DNA of 64,000 nt from Aquidulcibacter sp. (lineage in GTDB: Bacteria > Pseudomonadota > Alphaproteobacteria > Caulobacterales > Aquidulcibacteraceae). The stretch spans positions 1 through 64,000 of the forward strand of contig JAPZTJ010000019.1 of assembly GCA_027532555.1 (NCBI GenBank), read 5' to 3'. The number at the start of each line of letters is the position of its first letter. Within the stretch, counting starts at the first letter, position 1. The notes beneath the pieces were generated by a model, which was not told the origin of the DNA, did not search any database, and worked only from the letters and a program-made list of their open reading frames with translations. The position numbers were made by a program, and so were the translations under genes. Shown here one piece after another: positions 36,363 through 45,571 of this stretch.

Positions 36363-37607
36363 TTAGGCAGCGTCGAGCCCATAGGCGGTATGTAGCGCAC
36401 GAACAGCTAATTCCGTGTAGGAGCTGTCGATCAAGACCGAGATTTTGATCTCGGATGTTGCAATGTTTTCGATATTGATCCCTTTCTTTGATAGGGCATC
36501 AAACATGATACGGGCAACGCCTACGTGGGATCGCATGCCTACCCCGATGACGGAGACCTTTGAGACGTCCTTTTTGACTTCAACCTGTTCAAAGCCAATT
36601 TGCTCTTGCGCAGCACTCATCAGCGCCATGGCGCGATCAGCTTCCCGCTCGGGAACGGTAAAGGTCATGTTGACTGCGCCCTCAGTACGCGAAGGGGCTT
36701 GGACAATCATGTCAACATTGATGTTTGCCTCAGCCAAGCGGCCAAAGATATCGGCGGCAACGCCGGGGTGATCCTGCAAGGCTTTCAGCGAGACCTTGGC
36801 TTCGTCGCGCGAATAGGCGATGCCTGACACGATTTGCTTTTCCACAATTTCATCCTCATCACAGACCAAAGTTCCGGGGTTTGGCTCACCGGGTTCTACA
36901 AAACTTGACAACACGCGCACGGGTACACGCTTGGCCATCGCCAATTCTACCGAACGCGTTTGCAAGACCTTCGCCCCGAGCGAGGCCATTTCGAGCATTT
37001 CCTCATAAGAGATTTTTTCAAGCCGCTGGGCCTTCGGTACCATGCGGGGGTCGGTCGTATAGACGCCATCCACATCGGTATAGATATCACAGCGCTCAGC
37101 CTTCAGGGCGGCAGCAACGGCTACAGCAGATGTGTCTGAACCGCCCCGCCCCAAAGTCGTGATGCGGTCTTCTTCGGTTACACCTTGGAAGCCCGGGATC
37201 ACAGCCACTTCGCCAGAATCAATAGCGGCAGCTACTTCTTCGGCATCAATATCTGAGATACGAGCAGAAGCATGGGCGGAGCTAGAGGCTACACGGATCT
37301 GCCATCCCTGCCACGAGCGCGCTGGGATCCCCATGCTACGTAAAGCCAAAGCGAGAAGACCTGTTGTAACCTGTTCGCCCGTGGCGACCACAACATCATA
37401 CTCATCATCGAATAACTCTGGGGGTAGGCCCTCACCAGCTTGACCGGCGAGCTCGACCAGACGATTGGTTTCACCCGACATGGCCGATACGACCACGGCA
37501 ATGCCGCGTCCTGCCTTACGCTCAGCACTGACCAAGCGCGCAACGCGGCGGATACGTTCGACGTCTCCCACAGAAGTTCCACCAAACTTCATCACCAGAC
37601 GCGACAT
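36363..37607 (-). CDS. lysC: Aspartate kinase
   Basis: The 414-residue enzyme phosphorylates aspartate at the head of the lysine, threonine and methionine pathway. It starts [11 protein letters not shown] and has [18 protein letters not shown] in the kinase domain (about 1-245). Two ACT domains at the C-terminus provide feedback control by amino acids. The ATG at 37607 has AAGGA upstream, which favours it over a start at 37634. It diverges from ubiG. Confidence 0.95.
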   Translation of the reverse strand: MSRLVMKFGGTSVGDVERIRRVARLVSAERKAGRGIAVVVSAMSGETNRLVELAGQAGEGLPPELFDDEYDVVVATGEQVTTGLLALALRSMGIPARSWQGWQIRVASSSAHASARISDIDAEEVAAAIDSGEVAVIPGFQGVTEEDRITTLGRGGSDTSAVAVAAALKAERCDIYTDVDGVYTTDPRMVPKAQRLEKISYEEMLEMASLGAKVLQTRSVELAMAKRVPVRVLSSFVEPGEPNPGTLVCDEDEIVEKQIVSGIAYSRDEAKVSLKALQDHPGVAADIFGRLAEANINVDMIVQAPSRTEGAVNMTFTVPEREADRAMALMSAAQEQIGFEQVEVKKDVSKVSVIGVGMRSHVGVARIMFDALSKKGINIENIATSEIKISVLIDSSYTELAVRALHTAYGLDAA

Positions 37608-37758
37608 GCTTCCTTGCTCCTTACCTAGTTCCATTAGACGCAGAAATCCGCTGTTACAAACAGACGAAGACCCTCGACGCGCGCGCTCATCGCTCTATGA
37701 AGTCTTAACGTCAATCCTTTCGCATGTTGCAAACTGTCACACAGGTGAGTTGAACCCG

Positions 37759-38541
37759 ATGCCTAGAGCCACCCAAGACGCCAAGATGGAGATGCCACCA
37801 CGCTCACCTTCGATCGACCCGGCAGAAGTGGCCAAGTTTGCGGCTATGGCTGAGGACTGGTGGAACCCTTATGGCAAATTCCGCCCTTTGCACAAGTTTA
37901 ACCCCACCCGACTGCGCTTTATTCGCGAGACAGCAGAAGCCCATTTTGGCTTGAAGCCTGGTTCTGAGCTGCCTCTCAAGGGTCTGAAATTACTTGACAT
38001 TGGGTGTGGTGGCGGTCTTTTGAGCGAGCCGATGACACGCTTGGGCGCAGCTGTGACTGGAGTAGATGCGACAGAGCCCAACATTAAGACGGCTATGACC
38101 CATGCCGCCCAAACGGGGCTGTCGATCGATTATCGCCATGGCACAGCGGAAGGTTTACTGGCCTCCGGAGATGGTCCGTTTGATATTGTGCTCAACATGG
38201 AAGTGGTCGAGCATGTGGCCGATGCAGCAGCTTTTCTAAAGAATACTGCGCAATTGGTAGCACCTGGTGGGCTGATGTTTGTCGCGACCATCAATCGCAC
38301 AGCAAAAGCACTCGCATTAGCGATTATTGGTGCTGAGCGAATCTTGCGGTGGCTGCCGCCAGGCACACATGATTATGACAAGTTGGTCAAGCCATCTGAA
38401 ATCCAAGCTGCTTTAAAGCCGGAAGCTGGGCTAAGTCTCGATGAACCCATTGGCGTCAATTACAATCCACTGATGGATCGCTGGTCTTTAGGGGCCGACA
38501 CCAGCATGAACTATATGATTGTGGTGCGCAAAGCGGCTTGA
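37759..38541 (+). CDS. ubiG: Ubiquinone biosynthesis O-methyltransferase
   Basis: The 260-residue SAM methyltransferase performs two O-methylations in ubiquinone synthesis. Motifs are [21 protein letters not shown] at the N-terminus (here cited in part), [15 protein letters not shown] for SAM, and [19 protein letters not shown]. The C-terminal [21 protein letters not shown] is typical. I chose the ATG at 37759; longer in-frame readings overlap lysC. It is convergent with recA. Confidence 0.93.
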   Translation: MPRATQDAKMEMPPRSPSIDPAEVAKFAAMAEDWWNPYGKFRPLHKFNPTRLRFIRETAEAHFGLKPGSELPLKGLKLLDIGCGGGLLSEPMTRLGAAVTGVDATEPNIKTAMTHAAQTGLSIDYRHGTAEGLLASGDGPFDIVLNMEVVEHVADAAAFLKNTAQLVAPGGLMFVATINRTAKALALAIIGAERILRWLPPGTHDYDKLVKPSEIQAALKPEAGLSLDEPIGVNYNPLMDRWSLGADTSMNYMIVVRKAA

Positions 38542-38579
38542 GGCTCTGGGCTTCGGACGCATTGCCCAAAACGCAGGAG

Positions 38580-38602
38580 GACCAAACCGATAAGGTTTGG
38601 TC
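38580..38602. terminator. Hairpin between convergent ubiG and recA
   Basis: GACCAAACC (38580-38588) and GGTTTGGTC (38594-38602) form a perfect 9-bp stem with a 5-base loop. There is no T-run on either strand, so it may act as a weak or Rho-assisted terminator or protect the 3' ends. Confidence 0.5.
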
Positions 38603-38697
38603 CCGATATAAAGCTATCGCTGCTTTCCGTGATATTCGCGATAGCCAACGTCCGCGGCTTCGTCGCTGAAGGGCCGAAACCCGCCCTTCAGGTCGAC

Positions 38698-39789
38698 CTA
38701 CATGTCATCCATTTCGCCATCTTCAGAGACAGGCTCACCGGCCAAGACTTCAGCGAGAATGCCAGCGTTTTGACGCACTTTATGCTCAATCTCGGCAGCC
38801 ATTTCAGGGTTTGACTTCAAGAAGGCACGCGCATTGTCCTTGCCTTGGCCAATCCGGGTGCTGTCGTAGGAATACCAAGACCCAGACTTTTCAACGATCC
38901 CGGCCTTAACACCCAGATCAATCAATTCACCCTGCTTGGAAATGCCTTCGCCATAGAGAATATCAAACTCGACCTGTTTGAATGGAGGGGCGACTTTGTT
39001 CTTGACGACTTTAACGCGGGTGACATTGCCCACCACATCTTCTTTGTCCTTGATCTGGCCAATACGACGAATGTCCAGACGCACCGACGCATAGAATTTC
39101 AGAGCATTTCCGCCCGTAGTAGTTTCAGGGTTGCCGAACATGACACCGATTTTCATACGGATTTGGTTGATAAAGATCACCAAGGTCTTGGAACGCGAGA
39201 TCGATCCGGTCAATTTGCGCAAAGCTTGGCTCATCAAACGGGCCTGAAGACCGGGTAAGCTGTCACCCATATCACCTTCGATTTCAGCCTTTGGCGTCAG
39301 TGCCGCAACTGAGTCGATCACTAAGACATCGACCGCACCGGAGCGCACCAAGGTGTCGGTGATTTCAAGGGCTTGTTCGCCGGTGTCTGGCTGAGAGATC
39401 AACAGGTCACTCAAATCCACACCAAGTTTGCGGGCATAAATTGGGTCGAGCGCATGTTCGGCGTCGACGAAGGCGCAAACTCCGCCACTCTTCTGTGCCT
39501 CGGCGATACAATGCAGTGCCAAAGTGGTTTTGCCCGAGCTTTCAGGGCCGTAAATTTCGACGATGCGACCGCGTGGCAGGCCGCCAATCCCCAAGGCAAT
39601 ATCGAGCCCGAGAGAGCCAGTTGAAACCGATTCAATCTCGACCGCGGCACCTTGTTCGCCCAAGCGCATGATTGAGCCTTTGCCAAAGGCACGCTCAATC
39701 TGAGACAGAGCCGATTCGAGAGCTTTTTCTTTGTCCATGTCGTTTTTTTCCACCAAGCGAAGCGCTGCATTTGAAGCCTGAGTAGCCAT
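38698..39789 (-). CDS. recA: Recombinase RecA
   Basis: The 363-residue ATPase drives homologous recombination and LexA self-cleavage. The Walker A is GPESSGKT (81-88), and Walker B and the L1/L2 loops ([40 protein letters not shown]) are intact. The C-terminus is acidic (EDGEMDDM) as expected. The ATG at 39789 is preceded by AAGGGG. An alphaproteobacterial SOS box lies 113-127 bp upstream. Confidence 0.97.
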   Translation of the reverse strand: MATQASNAALRLVEKNDMDKEKALESALSQIERAFGKGSIMRLGEQGAAVEIESVSTGSLGLDIALGIGGLPRGRIVEIYGPESSGKTTLALHCIAEAQKSGGVCAFVDAEHALDPIYARKLGVDLSDLLISQPDTGEQALEITDTLVRSGAVDVLVIDSVAALTPKAEIEGDMGDSLPGLQARLMSQALRKLTGSISRSKTLVIFINQIRMKIGVMFGNPETTTGGNALKFYASVRLDIRRIGQIKDKEDVVGNVTRVKVVKNKVAPPFKQVEFDILYGEGISKQGELIDLGVKAGIVEKSGSWYSYDSTRIGQGKDNARAFLKSNPEMAAEIEHKVRQNAGILAEVLAGEPVSEDGEMDDM

Positions 39790-39901
39790 GTTTAAACCCC
39801 TTTTCACGATTCCCGCCTGCATCGGCACAAGGGGCTCAGTAGAGCTGTGTGCAAATCAGACCTTGTCACGTCATGAAGGTTTTGTATCCGATATGTTCTT
39901 A

Positions 39902-39916
39902 GAACACAAGTGGAAC
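39902..39916 (-). promoter_or_regulatory. LexA (SOS) box of recA
   Basis: Read on the minus strand this is GTTC-CACTTGT-GTTC, an exact match to the alphaproteobacterial LexA site GTTC-N7-GTTC. It lies 113 bp before the recA ATG on the same strand. It is also a lineage marker, because enterobacterial boxes are CTG-N10-CAG. Confidence 0.88.
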
Positions 39917-39966
39917 ATAGTGGGTTAATCTACTTATTTAAAATTAATACGTCCATTTATGTCGTA

Positions 39967-41871
39967 TCAGGCCGCCGCAAGCTCTGTTTTGACCCGTTCC
40001 GCCAATTGTGCCAGCGTAAATGGCTTTGGCAAGAAGGAGATGGAGCGTTCATCTTCCAAGGTCTGGGCAAAGTCCTGTTCAGCATACCCAGACATGAAAA
40101 CAATGCGGGCGTGACCCAAATAGGGCTTAGCCGCTTTCAGAAGACCCGGACCATCCAAGCCCGGCATGACAACGTCCGACAAGACCAGGTCGAAGCTGTT
40201 GGGATCATTCTCGAGTATTTCGAGTGCTTCCTCGCCATCCGCCGCCGAAGTCACCTGATAGCCGCGCTGGGTTAGAAGGCGGGTCGCGATATTGCGAACG
40301 CCTTCTTCATCTTCGACCAACAAGATTCGTCCGCGTCCTGCCAAGTCCATCGGCCGCGCCTCAATAGCTTGAGCTTGCGCGGTTGGTATCGAGTGACTGA
40401 CATCGTCGGCGGTGGTGGCCGGCAAGAAGACGTGGAAGGTCGTGCCTTCATCCTCGACCGAATCGAGTGCAATAAAGCCATCAGATTGTTTGATGATGCC
40501 ATACACAGTAGCCAAACCAATGCCGGTACCTTTGCCTTGTTCTTTTGTCGTAAAGAAGGGCTCAAAGATTTTGGTGGCGATATCTTGGCTCATGCCAGTT
40601 CCCGTATCGGTCACCGAGATCATCGCCCAATCGCAATCTTCGATATCGGCAATGCTCAAGCCCTTTAGAGCGCTCCGCACATCCTGTGTTGTCGCGCGCT
40701 TGGTACGGACGGTCACGGAGCCTTTACCCCTTCCAGACATCAAGACCGCATCGCGGGCATTGGTGACGAGGTTCATAAAGACGGTTTCTAATTGTTGCTT
40801 GTCAGCCCGCACATTGGGGAGGTCGCGGCCGTGGGTGATTTCAAAGACAATGCGTTCGTCCAAAACCTGACGCATCAAAACTGCAAACTCAGTTAAAACT
40901 GCCCCGACATCGAGAATGTCCCGTCGGAAAGTCTGTTTGCGCGCGTAGGCCAGAAGCATTTTGACAAGCTCTGCTGCCCGTGCACTGGTGTTCTGGATGC
41001 TCTGCAATTCACCATAGCTGGGGTCACCAACGGGATGGCGCGCCAGCAGGGCGTCGCAATTTAGTGTGATGACCAAAAGGAAGTTATTGAGTTCGTGGGC
41101 AACCCCGCCCGCGATTTGGCCGACAGCTTGCATTTTGCTGGTCTGGGCGAGACGATGCTCCATTTCCCGGCGGGTCGAAACGTCGACCAGCAAGAGGGCG
41201 GCTCCATCATCTTCGTCTTCTAACAACCATCCTTCGCAAGTTTGCCCACCTTTATTGGCCATATCCAATTCAATCGGCCGTTGCCCGCCAACCTCCAGTC
41301 GGTCTAAATCGTCCGAATGGGCGGAAGCAACCAAATCTGAAAGCTTTGCCCCTTTGCCTGCCCCTGCAATTCGAACAAAGGCGGGATTGGCTTCTTGAAT
41401 AATCGCATGGCGCGCTTCACGGCGATCCAAGCGAGCAAAGCCGACTGGAGCTTCGGCAATCAATCGTGCGAGACCAGTCAACAGCGAAGATGCAGTTTGA
41501 ACAGCAAGGGCTGTTTGGGATGCGGATCCCGCGGCTTCATGAGAATCCTCCGGTGGATGGGCCTGTCCCTCAAGTGTGGTCAGTCGAACCAGTGCATGGT
41601 TACCGATAACGCTGACTCGGACGCGCATTTGGCCTTGTGTTTCATCCAAGCTTAGCCCGCGGCGAACCGCCTTGGATGCTCTAAAGGCGCAGGCCTGGTC
41701 GAGCAAGCTCACTAGGAGGGGGTCAATCGACACAGGTCGGTAGATGCTATCATAGGCAGGGTTGCCTGCAACAAAGCGACCTGACCGGGTGAAGAGGGCG
41801 GCAGGACCATCCATACTTGCCAGCCAGTCATGTGATTCCGACCGGGAAAACATCTTTAAAAGTCCAGCCAT
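39967..41871 (-). CDS. cckA: CckA-type hybrid histidine kinase
   Basis: The 634-residue protein has PAS-like regions (about 15-100 and 135-235), a HisKA domain with phospho-accepting H259 (GGVAHELNN), an ATPase domain (NLVTNARDA, DTGTGMS, GKGTGIGLATVYGIIKQSDGFI in two parts) and a C-terminal receiver with D566 (LVLSDVVMPG). The motif GLATVYGIIKQS and the location next to flhB-fliR-fliQ identify CckA, the kinase that feeds CtrA via ChpT. No transmembrane helices are visible at the N-terminus, unlike Caulobacter CckA. The H-box has EL where CckA usually has DF. The start at ATG 41871 is preferred. Confidence 0.87.
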   Translation of the reverse strand: MAGLLKMFSRSESHDWLASMDGPAALFTRSGRFVAGNPAYDSIYRPVSIDPLLVSLLDQACAFRASKAVRRGLSLDETQGQMRVRVSVIGNHALVRLTTLEGQAHPPEDSHEAAGSASQTALAVQTASSLLTGLARLIAEAPVGFARLDRREARHAIIQEANPAFVRIAGAGKGAKLSDLVASAHSDDLDRLEVGGQRPIELDMANKGGQTCEGWLLEDEDDGAALLLVDVSTRREMEHRLAQTSKMQAVGQIAGGVAHELNNFLLVITLNCDALLARHPVGDPSYGELQSIQNTSARAAELVKMLLAYARKQTFRRDILDVGAVLTEFAVLMRQVLDERIVFEITHGRDLPNVRADKQQLETVFMNLVTNARDAVLMSGRGKGSVTVRTKRATTQDVRSALKGLSIADIEDCDWAMISVTDTGTGMSQDIATKIFEPFFTTKEQGKGTGIGLATVYGIIKQSDGFIALDSVEDEGTTFHVFLPATTADDVSHSIPTAQAQAIEARPMDLAGRGRILLVEDEEGVRNIATRLLTQRGYQVTSAADGEEALEILENDPNSFDLVLSDVVMPGLDGPGLLKAAKPYLGHARIVFMSGYAEQDFAQTLEDERSISFLPKPFTLAQLAERVKTELAAA

Positions 41872-41904
41872 GCGTCTCTGCCCCAAAATCGTTCCAAAGT
41901 GCGC

Positions 41905-43008
41905 CTAGGCGGCGTTTTGGACTCGACTCTGGAGAGAATCACCTGATTTGCGCCGCGCGGCTACACCCAAAATCACTCCAATTATTTTTGCTACAGCTTG
42001 ATAGTGCTCAGCTGGAATAGTCTCTTCAAGATCAACGGAGGCATATAGTGCACGTGCCAGTGGCGGGTCTTCGATGATGGGTACGTCTGAAGCCGTTGCA
42101 ATTTCACGAATTTTCAAAGCTAAGTTGTCCACACCCTTGGCCACACATATCGGCGCAGGGGTTTCGCCAGCCACATAAAGTAAGGCCACGGCGAAGTGGG
42201 TTGGGTTGGTGATGATCACCGTCGCTTCAGGCACTTTGGCCATCATACGATTGCGTCCGCGCTGCATGCGGATTTGCCGCACCTTCATTTTGATCAGCGG
42301 ATCACCTTCCAGTTTTTTGTACTCGTCTTTTTGTTCTTGCTTGCTCATGCGGTTGCGTTTGATCCAAGAAAAGCGCTGAATCGCGTAATCTGCGACTGAA
42401 GCGACCGCGATAATACCAATCAACGCAAAGCAAAGTTCCAATAGGATTTTGACAAGGACCGGCATCAAGGCCGCGGGCTCCATGGCCACAAGAATTGGCA
42501 TTTCTCGGGCGTGAGGGGCCAAGATCGCGTAAGCGACCCAGCAGATGACAATCAGTTTCAAAACGGTCTTGCCAAAGGTCAATAAAGCCTCTGCCCCAAA
42601 CAGCCGCTTGAAGCCGGCAATCGGCGAAATTTTATCGATCTTGGGGATCATCTTCTCGCCTGTGAACAAAAAGCCCGACTGCACGAGATGGCCCGCTAGT
42701 CCAGCTACACAAATTGCGCCAATCGTGGCGCTCAACAAGATGACCATTTTGGAGCCGACATCGAAACTGAGACGCTGCAGCGCCCCACCGTCAACCGCAA
42801 ATTGCTCTGGCCGTTCGATGAAAACGGTCATGTAGCGCGCGAGGTCCTGCGCGCTATGGAGACCAAGGGTCAAAAGAACCGCAATCCCTGCGGTCAAGAC
42901 AAACAGAGTCGCAATGTCTTGCGATTTGGGAACATCGCCCTTTTTTCGGGCCTCATCCAGTTTGTACTGACTGGGGGCTTCGGTCTTTTGCGATTCATCT
43001 TCTTCCAT
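41905..43008 (-). CDS. flhB: Flagellar type III export switch protein FlhB
   Basis: The 367-residue membrane protein belongs to the flagellar export gate and switches substrate class after autocleavage. Four hydrophobic segments lie in the N-terminal two-thirds. The autocleavage motif NPTH (TNPTHFAVAL) is present at about 270. The N-terminus is charged (EDESQKTEAPSQYKLDEARKKG), as in all FlhB. The gene begins 9 bp after the fliR stop. Confidence 0.96.
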   Translation of the reverse strand: MEEDESQKTEAPSQYKLDEARKKGDVPKSQDIATLFVLTAGIAVLLTLGLHSAQDLARYMTVFIERPEQFAVDGGALQRLSFDVGSKMVILLSATIGAICVAGLAGHLVQSGFLFTGEKMIPKIDKISPIAGFKRLFGAEALLTFGKTVLKLIVICWVAYAILAPHAREMPILVAMEPAALMPVLVKILLELCFALIGIIAVASVADYAIQRFSWIKRNRMSKQEQKDEYKKLEGDPLIKMKVRQIRMQRGRNRMMAKVPEATVIITNPTHFAVALLYVAGETPAPICVAKGVDNLALKIREIATASDVPIIEDPPLARALYASVDLEETIPAEHYQAVAKIIGVILGVAARRKSGDSLQSRVQNAA

Positions 43009-43017
43009 CTGGCGGCC

Positions 43018-43767
43018 TTAGTTCAATGACCGGCCAGCGGCGGCAATGGCTTCAAGCCAAACCAACATGCCCGCTCCGGCGGTAATCGCAAAAAGCATAA
43101 TCCCCAAAAGAACTTGGATTGGCTGCGCGATGAAGAACACCTGAATAGCCGGTGCCACCCGATTGATAATGCCTAAAGCCACATTGATCACGATGCCAAA
43201 CAATAACAGGGGTGCCGTGATCTGGATGGCAAGGGAGAAAGCTTGGCTGAATGCACGCAGGCTAAATTGGGCCATATCGCCAAGGGGCAGGGGCGCACCG
43301 GGCAAGAAGTTATCAAAGCTTTTGGCAGCACCTGAAATGAACAGGTGATGGACGTCGCTTTGAAACACCAAGGCAGTGCCAAGTAGGGCCAAGAAAGTGC
43401 CAAACACCGCGCCTTGTTGTTGCTGCGAGGGGTCAAAGGCCATGGCCATACCAAGACCAGTCTGCATCCCGGCAATCGCGCCAGCCGTGGCAAGCGCTGA
43501 AAACAGAATGCGGGTTGTCAGTCCTAGGGATAAGCCAATGAGGATTTCTTTCGCGATGGCAAGGAACATTTCGGCGGTATCAGATGGCAGGGGCGCGATC
43601 TTACCTGAAACGACGGGGGCTAAGGTAAAGGCGATGAAAAGCGCAACCATCAGACGGGCTCGCGTCGGCACGAATTGATCGCCGATGCCAGGTGCCAGCA
43701 TCATCAAAGCGCCTACCCGCGCGAAGACAAGGCCGATCACCCAAACCGTTTGGGGTAGGAGTTCCAT
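43018..43767 (-). CDS. fliR: Flagellar export gate protein FliR
   Basis: The 249-residue protein has about six membrane segments and the family pattern FARVGALMMLAPGIGDQFVPTRARLMVALFIAF near the start (cited in part). FliR forms the export gate with FliP and FliQ and contacts FlhB. It lies 12 bp after fliQ and 9 bp before flhB on one transcript. Confidence 0.94.
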   Translation of the reverse strand: MELLPQTVWVIGLVFARVGALMMLAPGIGDQFVPTRARLMVALFIAFTLAPVVSGKIAPLPSDTAEMFLAIAKEILIGLSLGLTTRILFSALATAGAIAGMQTGLGMAMAFDPSQQQQGAVFGTFLALLGTALVFQSDVHHLFISGAAKSFDNFLPGAPLPLGDMAQFSLRAFSQAFSLAIQITAPLLLFGIVINVALGIINRVAPAIQVFFIAQPIQVLLGIMLFAITAGAGMLVWLEAIAAAGRSLN

Positions 43768-43779
43768 CCGCCGGGCCCG

Positions 43780-44052
43780 TTAGCCTGCGCCGCCAGACGC
43801 AACTTTGGCCAGCATCTGGGTCATAAATTCACCTAGCATGCCGCCCATTAAGGGCAAAAACAGCAAAAGGGCAGCGAAGATGGCTAGGATTTTCGGCACA
43901 AACACCAAGGTTTGTTCTTGAATTTGGGTAAGCGCTTGCAGCAAGCCAATCACCAAGCCAACCGCCAAACCAACCAGCATCACCGGAGCCGACATTGCGA
44001 TCGTCAGCCAAATAGCGTCGCGGGCAACATCAAGGACTTCTGGGGCATTCAT
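43780..44052 (-). CDS. fliQ: Flagellar export gate protein FliQ
   Basis: The 90-residue protein has two hydrophobic helices (AIWLTIAMSAPVMLVGLAVG and VPKILAIFAALLLFLPLMGG) joined by the QALTQIQEQTL loop, which is the FliQ signature. It is the first gene of fliQ-fliR-flhB. A CtrA-like site lies 70-88 bp upstream. Confidence 0.95.
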   Translation of the reverse strand: MNAPEVLDVARDAIWLTIAMSAPVMLVGLAVGLVIGLLQALTQIQEQTLVFVPKILAIFAALLLFLPLMGGMLGEFMTQMLAKVASGGAG

Positions 44053-44121
44053 CGTCAGCTTCTCCGACTCAGGGCGTTAAAGAACCAATTCTAGTTCTGC
44101 ACTGGTATGGGATGGCTTGGC

Positions 44122-44140
44122 ATGGTTAACAAAGTCTTGA
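44122..44140 (-). promoter_or_regulatory. Candidate CtrA-binding site upstream of fliQ
   Basis: On the minus strand the sequence reads TCAA-GACTTTG-TTAACCAT. This matches the CtrA site TTAA-N7-TTAA with one change, and it contains the extended TTAACCAT half. In Caulobacter, fliQ is an early flagellar gene under CtrA control (established knowledge). A CckA gene in the same cluster makes the site plausible. Confidence 0.6.
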
Positions 44141-44203
44141 TGAACGCGTTTTTGCCTTGATTTCAGCTCGGGGATTTCAGATTTCTAGGGCGAGTTAGCG
44201 CCG

Positions 44204-44869
44204 CTACAACATATCTTCGTAAAATGCCCCTGCCTTCAAGGCATGATCGACGACGTGGATCTCGAGAATCCATGCGGCGGGCGAGGGAGTCTTCCCAAAA
44301 GCTTTGAGCTTTCCACTATGATGAACGCGGTGCGGGAACGCCCCGACCCGGTGCCCGGATGCCCCTTCTAGTGCTAAAGCTCGCCCGCGCTTGGCGGCAT
44401 CAGCTAAAGCGAAGTCATAGAGTTCAGTGCCATTGGCCCCCGTTTCTGTCCAATGTGCTTTGACCGCTGCGAAGACCGCCTTGGAATCCTCAATCAAGCT
44501 TTCGTAGGCGGGGACTCGGCCCAAGGTGAATCCGGCACCGACATCACCTTCATGACCTTCATAGCAGGGGCCAATGTCAAGGAAGAAGATATCTTCGGGC
44601 CCCAGAATATGCGGGGCTGCTGGCGTTTCGCCAAACGGCAGAAGCGTGTTCGGGCCAAAACGTACTTGGCTGGCATGCCACAGGCGCTCTGCGCCACTAT
44701 TCATAATTGCTTGGTCGACAATCGCTTTGCCGTCGAGGTCATTCATCCCTGGCTCAATCATGGCCGCAGCTCTGGCCAATGTTTCCCAAGCCCGCGCTTG
44801 CGCGGCCTCTTGTAGTTCCAATCGGAAATGCGGGTGATTAGCTTCGCGAGGGTCGATCACGGCCGTCAC
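44204..44869 (-). CDS. M24-family metallopeptidase-like protein
   Basis: The 221-residue protein has the pita-bread fold motifs of aminopeptidase P and methionine aminopeptidase: DIFFLDIGPCYEGHEGDVGAGFTLG carries the two metal-binding aspartates (cited in part), GHRVG a histidine, and WILEIHVV a glutamate. It is shorter than full Xaa-Pro dipeptidases. The GTG start at 44869 directly follows the queF stop. The true substrate is unknown, and activity is not assured. Confidence 0.75.
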   Translation of the reverse strand: MTAVIDPREANHPHFRLELQEAAQARAWETLARAAAMIEPGMNDLDGKAIVDQAIMNSGAERLWHASQVRFGPNTLLPFGETPAAPHILGPEDIFFLDIGPCYEGHEGDVGAGFTLGRVPAYESLIEDSKAVFAAVKAHWTETGANGTELYDFALADAAKRGRALALEGASGHRVGAFPHRVHHSGKLKAFGKTPSPAAWILEIHVVDHALKAGAFYEDML

Positions 44870-45346
44870 TTAGCCACGTCCACGATAGGGCGGCACACCT
44901 TGATCAGGAATCCAAACACCCTCTGGTGCGGGGCCCGTGGCAAAGAATACGTCAATCGGTATGCCGCCGCGAGGATACCAATAGCCCCCTATTCGAAGCC
45001 ACTCTGGTGCCAGAAATTCAACCAAGCGCTTGCCAATTGCGACGGTACAATCTTCATGGAAGGCACCGTGGTTTCGGAAACTGGTTAGAAAAAGCTTCAG
45101 GCTCTTACTCTCAACCAACCAGTCACCCGGCACGTAGTCGATAACCAAATGCGCAAAGTCAGGTTGCCCGGTAACAGGGCATAGGCTGGTGAATTCCGGT
45201 GCTACAAAGCGCGCCAGATAGGCTGTGCCCAAATGGGGATTTGCGACCCGCTCCAGCACGGCCTCTTCAGGAGAGGCGTAACCGCGAACGTCTTGGCCGA
45301 GGGTGCCCAAGCCCTCATAAATCGAAGAATTGCTCATATCCCCCAT
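44870..45346 (-). CDS. queF: NADPH-dependent 7-cyano-7-deazaguanine reductase
   Basis: This 158-residue enzyme reduces preQ0 to preQ1 in queuosine synthesis. The catalytic C56 is in [13 protein letters not shown] with D63, and the substrate and NADPH motif is VESKSLKLF near 78-86 followed by FRNHGAFHE. The length fits the unimodular QueF type. Both 45346 and 45337 are possible ATG starts. The downstream M24 gene is immediately adjacent. Confidence 0.94.
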   Translation of the reverse strand: MGDMSNSSIYEGLGTLGQDVRGYASPEEAVLERVANPHLGTAYLARFVAPEFTSLCPVTGQPDFAHLVIDYVPGDWLVESKSLKLFLTSFRNHGAFHEDCTVAIGKRLVEFLAPEWLRIGGYWYPRGGIPIDVFFATGPAPEGVWIPDQGVPPYRGRG

Positions 45347-45571
45347 GTAGCGCTAAATCAGCTTTCGTGCACCTAACCACTGCACGCGGCGCACATCATC
45401 AGCGCCAACTTGCACCATAGAGTACTTTAATCGGATCAAAAGTGCAGCAGAAGTGGCGATTAGCACGTTGTTTTGTTGCCAATCTGGACATTGGGCACTA
45501 GCGTAAGCTCACGAGGGAGAAAGCGACCTAAAAAGTGTCGCGCCCACATGAACCTATTTAAGGGGGGTTGA

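Noticed and set aside
44053..44203. Possible sigma-54 promoter upstream of fliQ
   Set aside because: No GG-N10-GC core with the expected flanks was found; the CtrA-like site is the better candidate.
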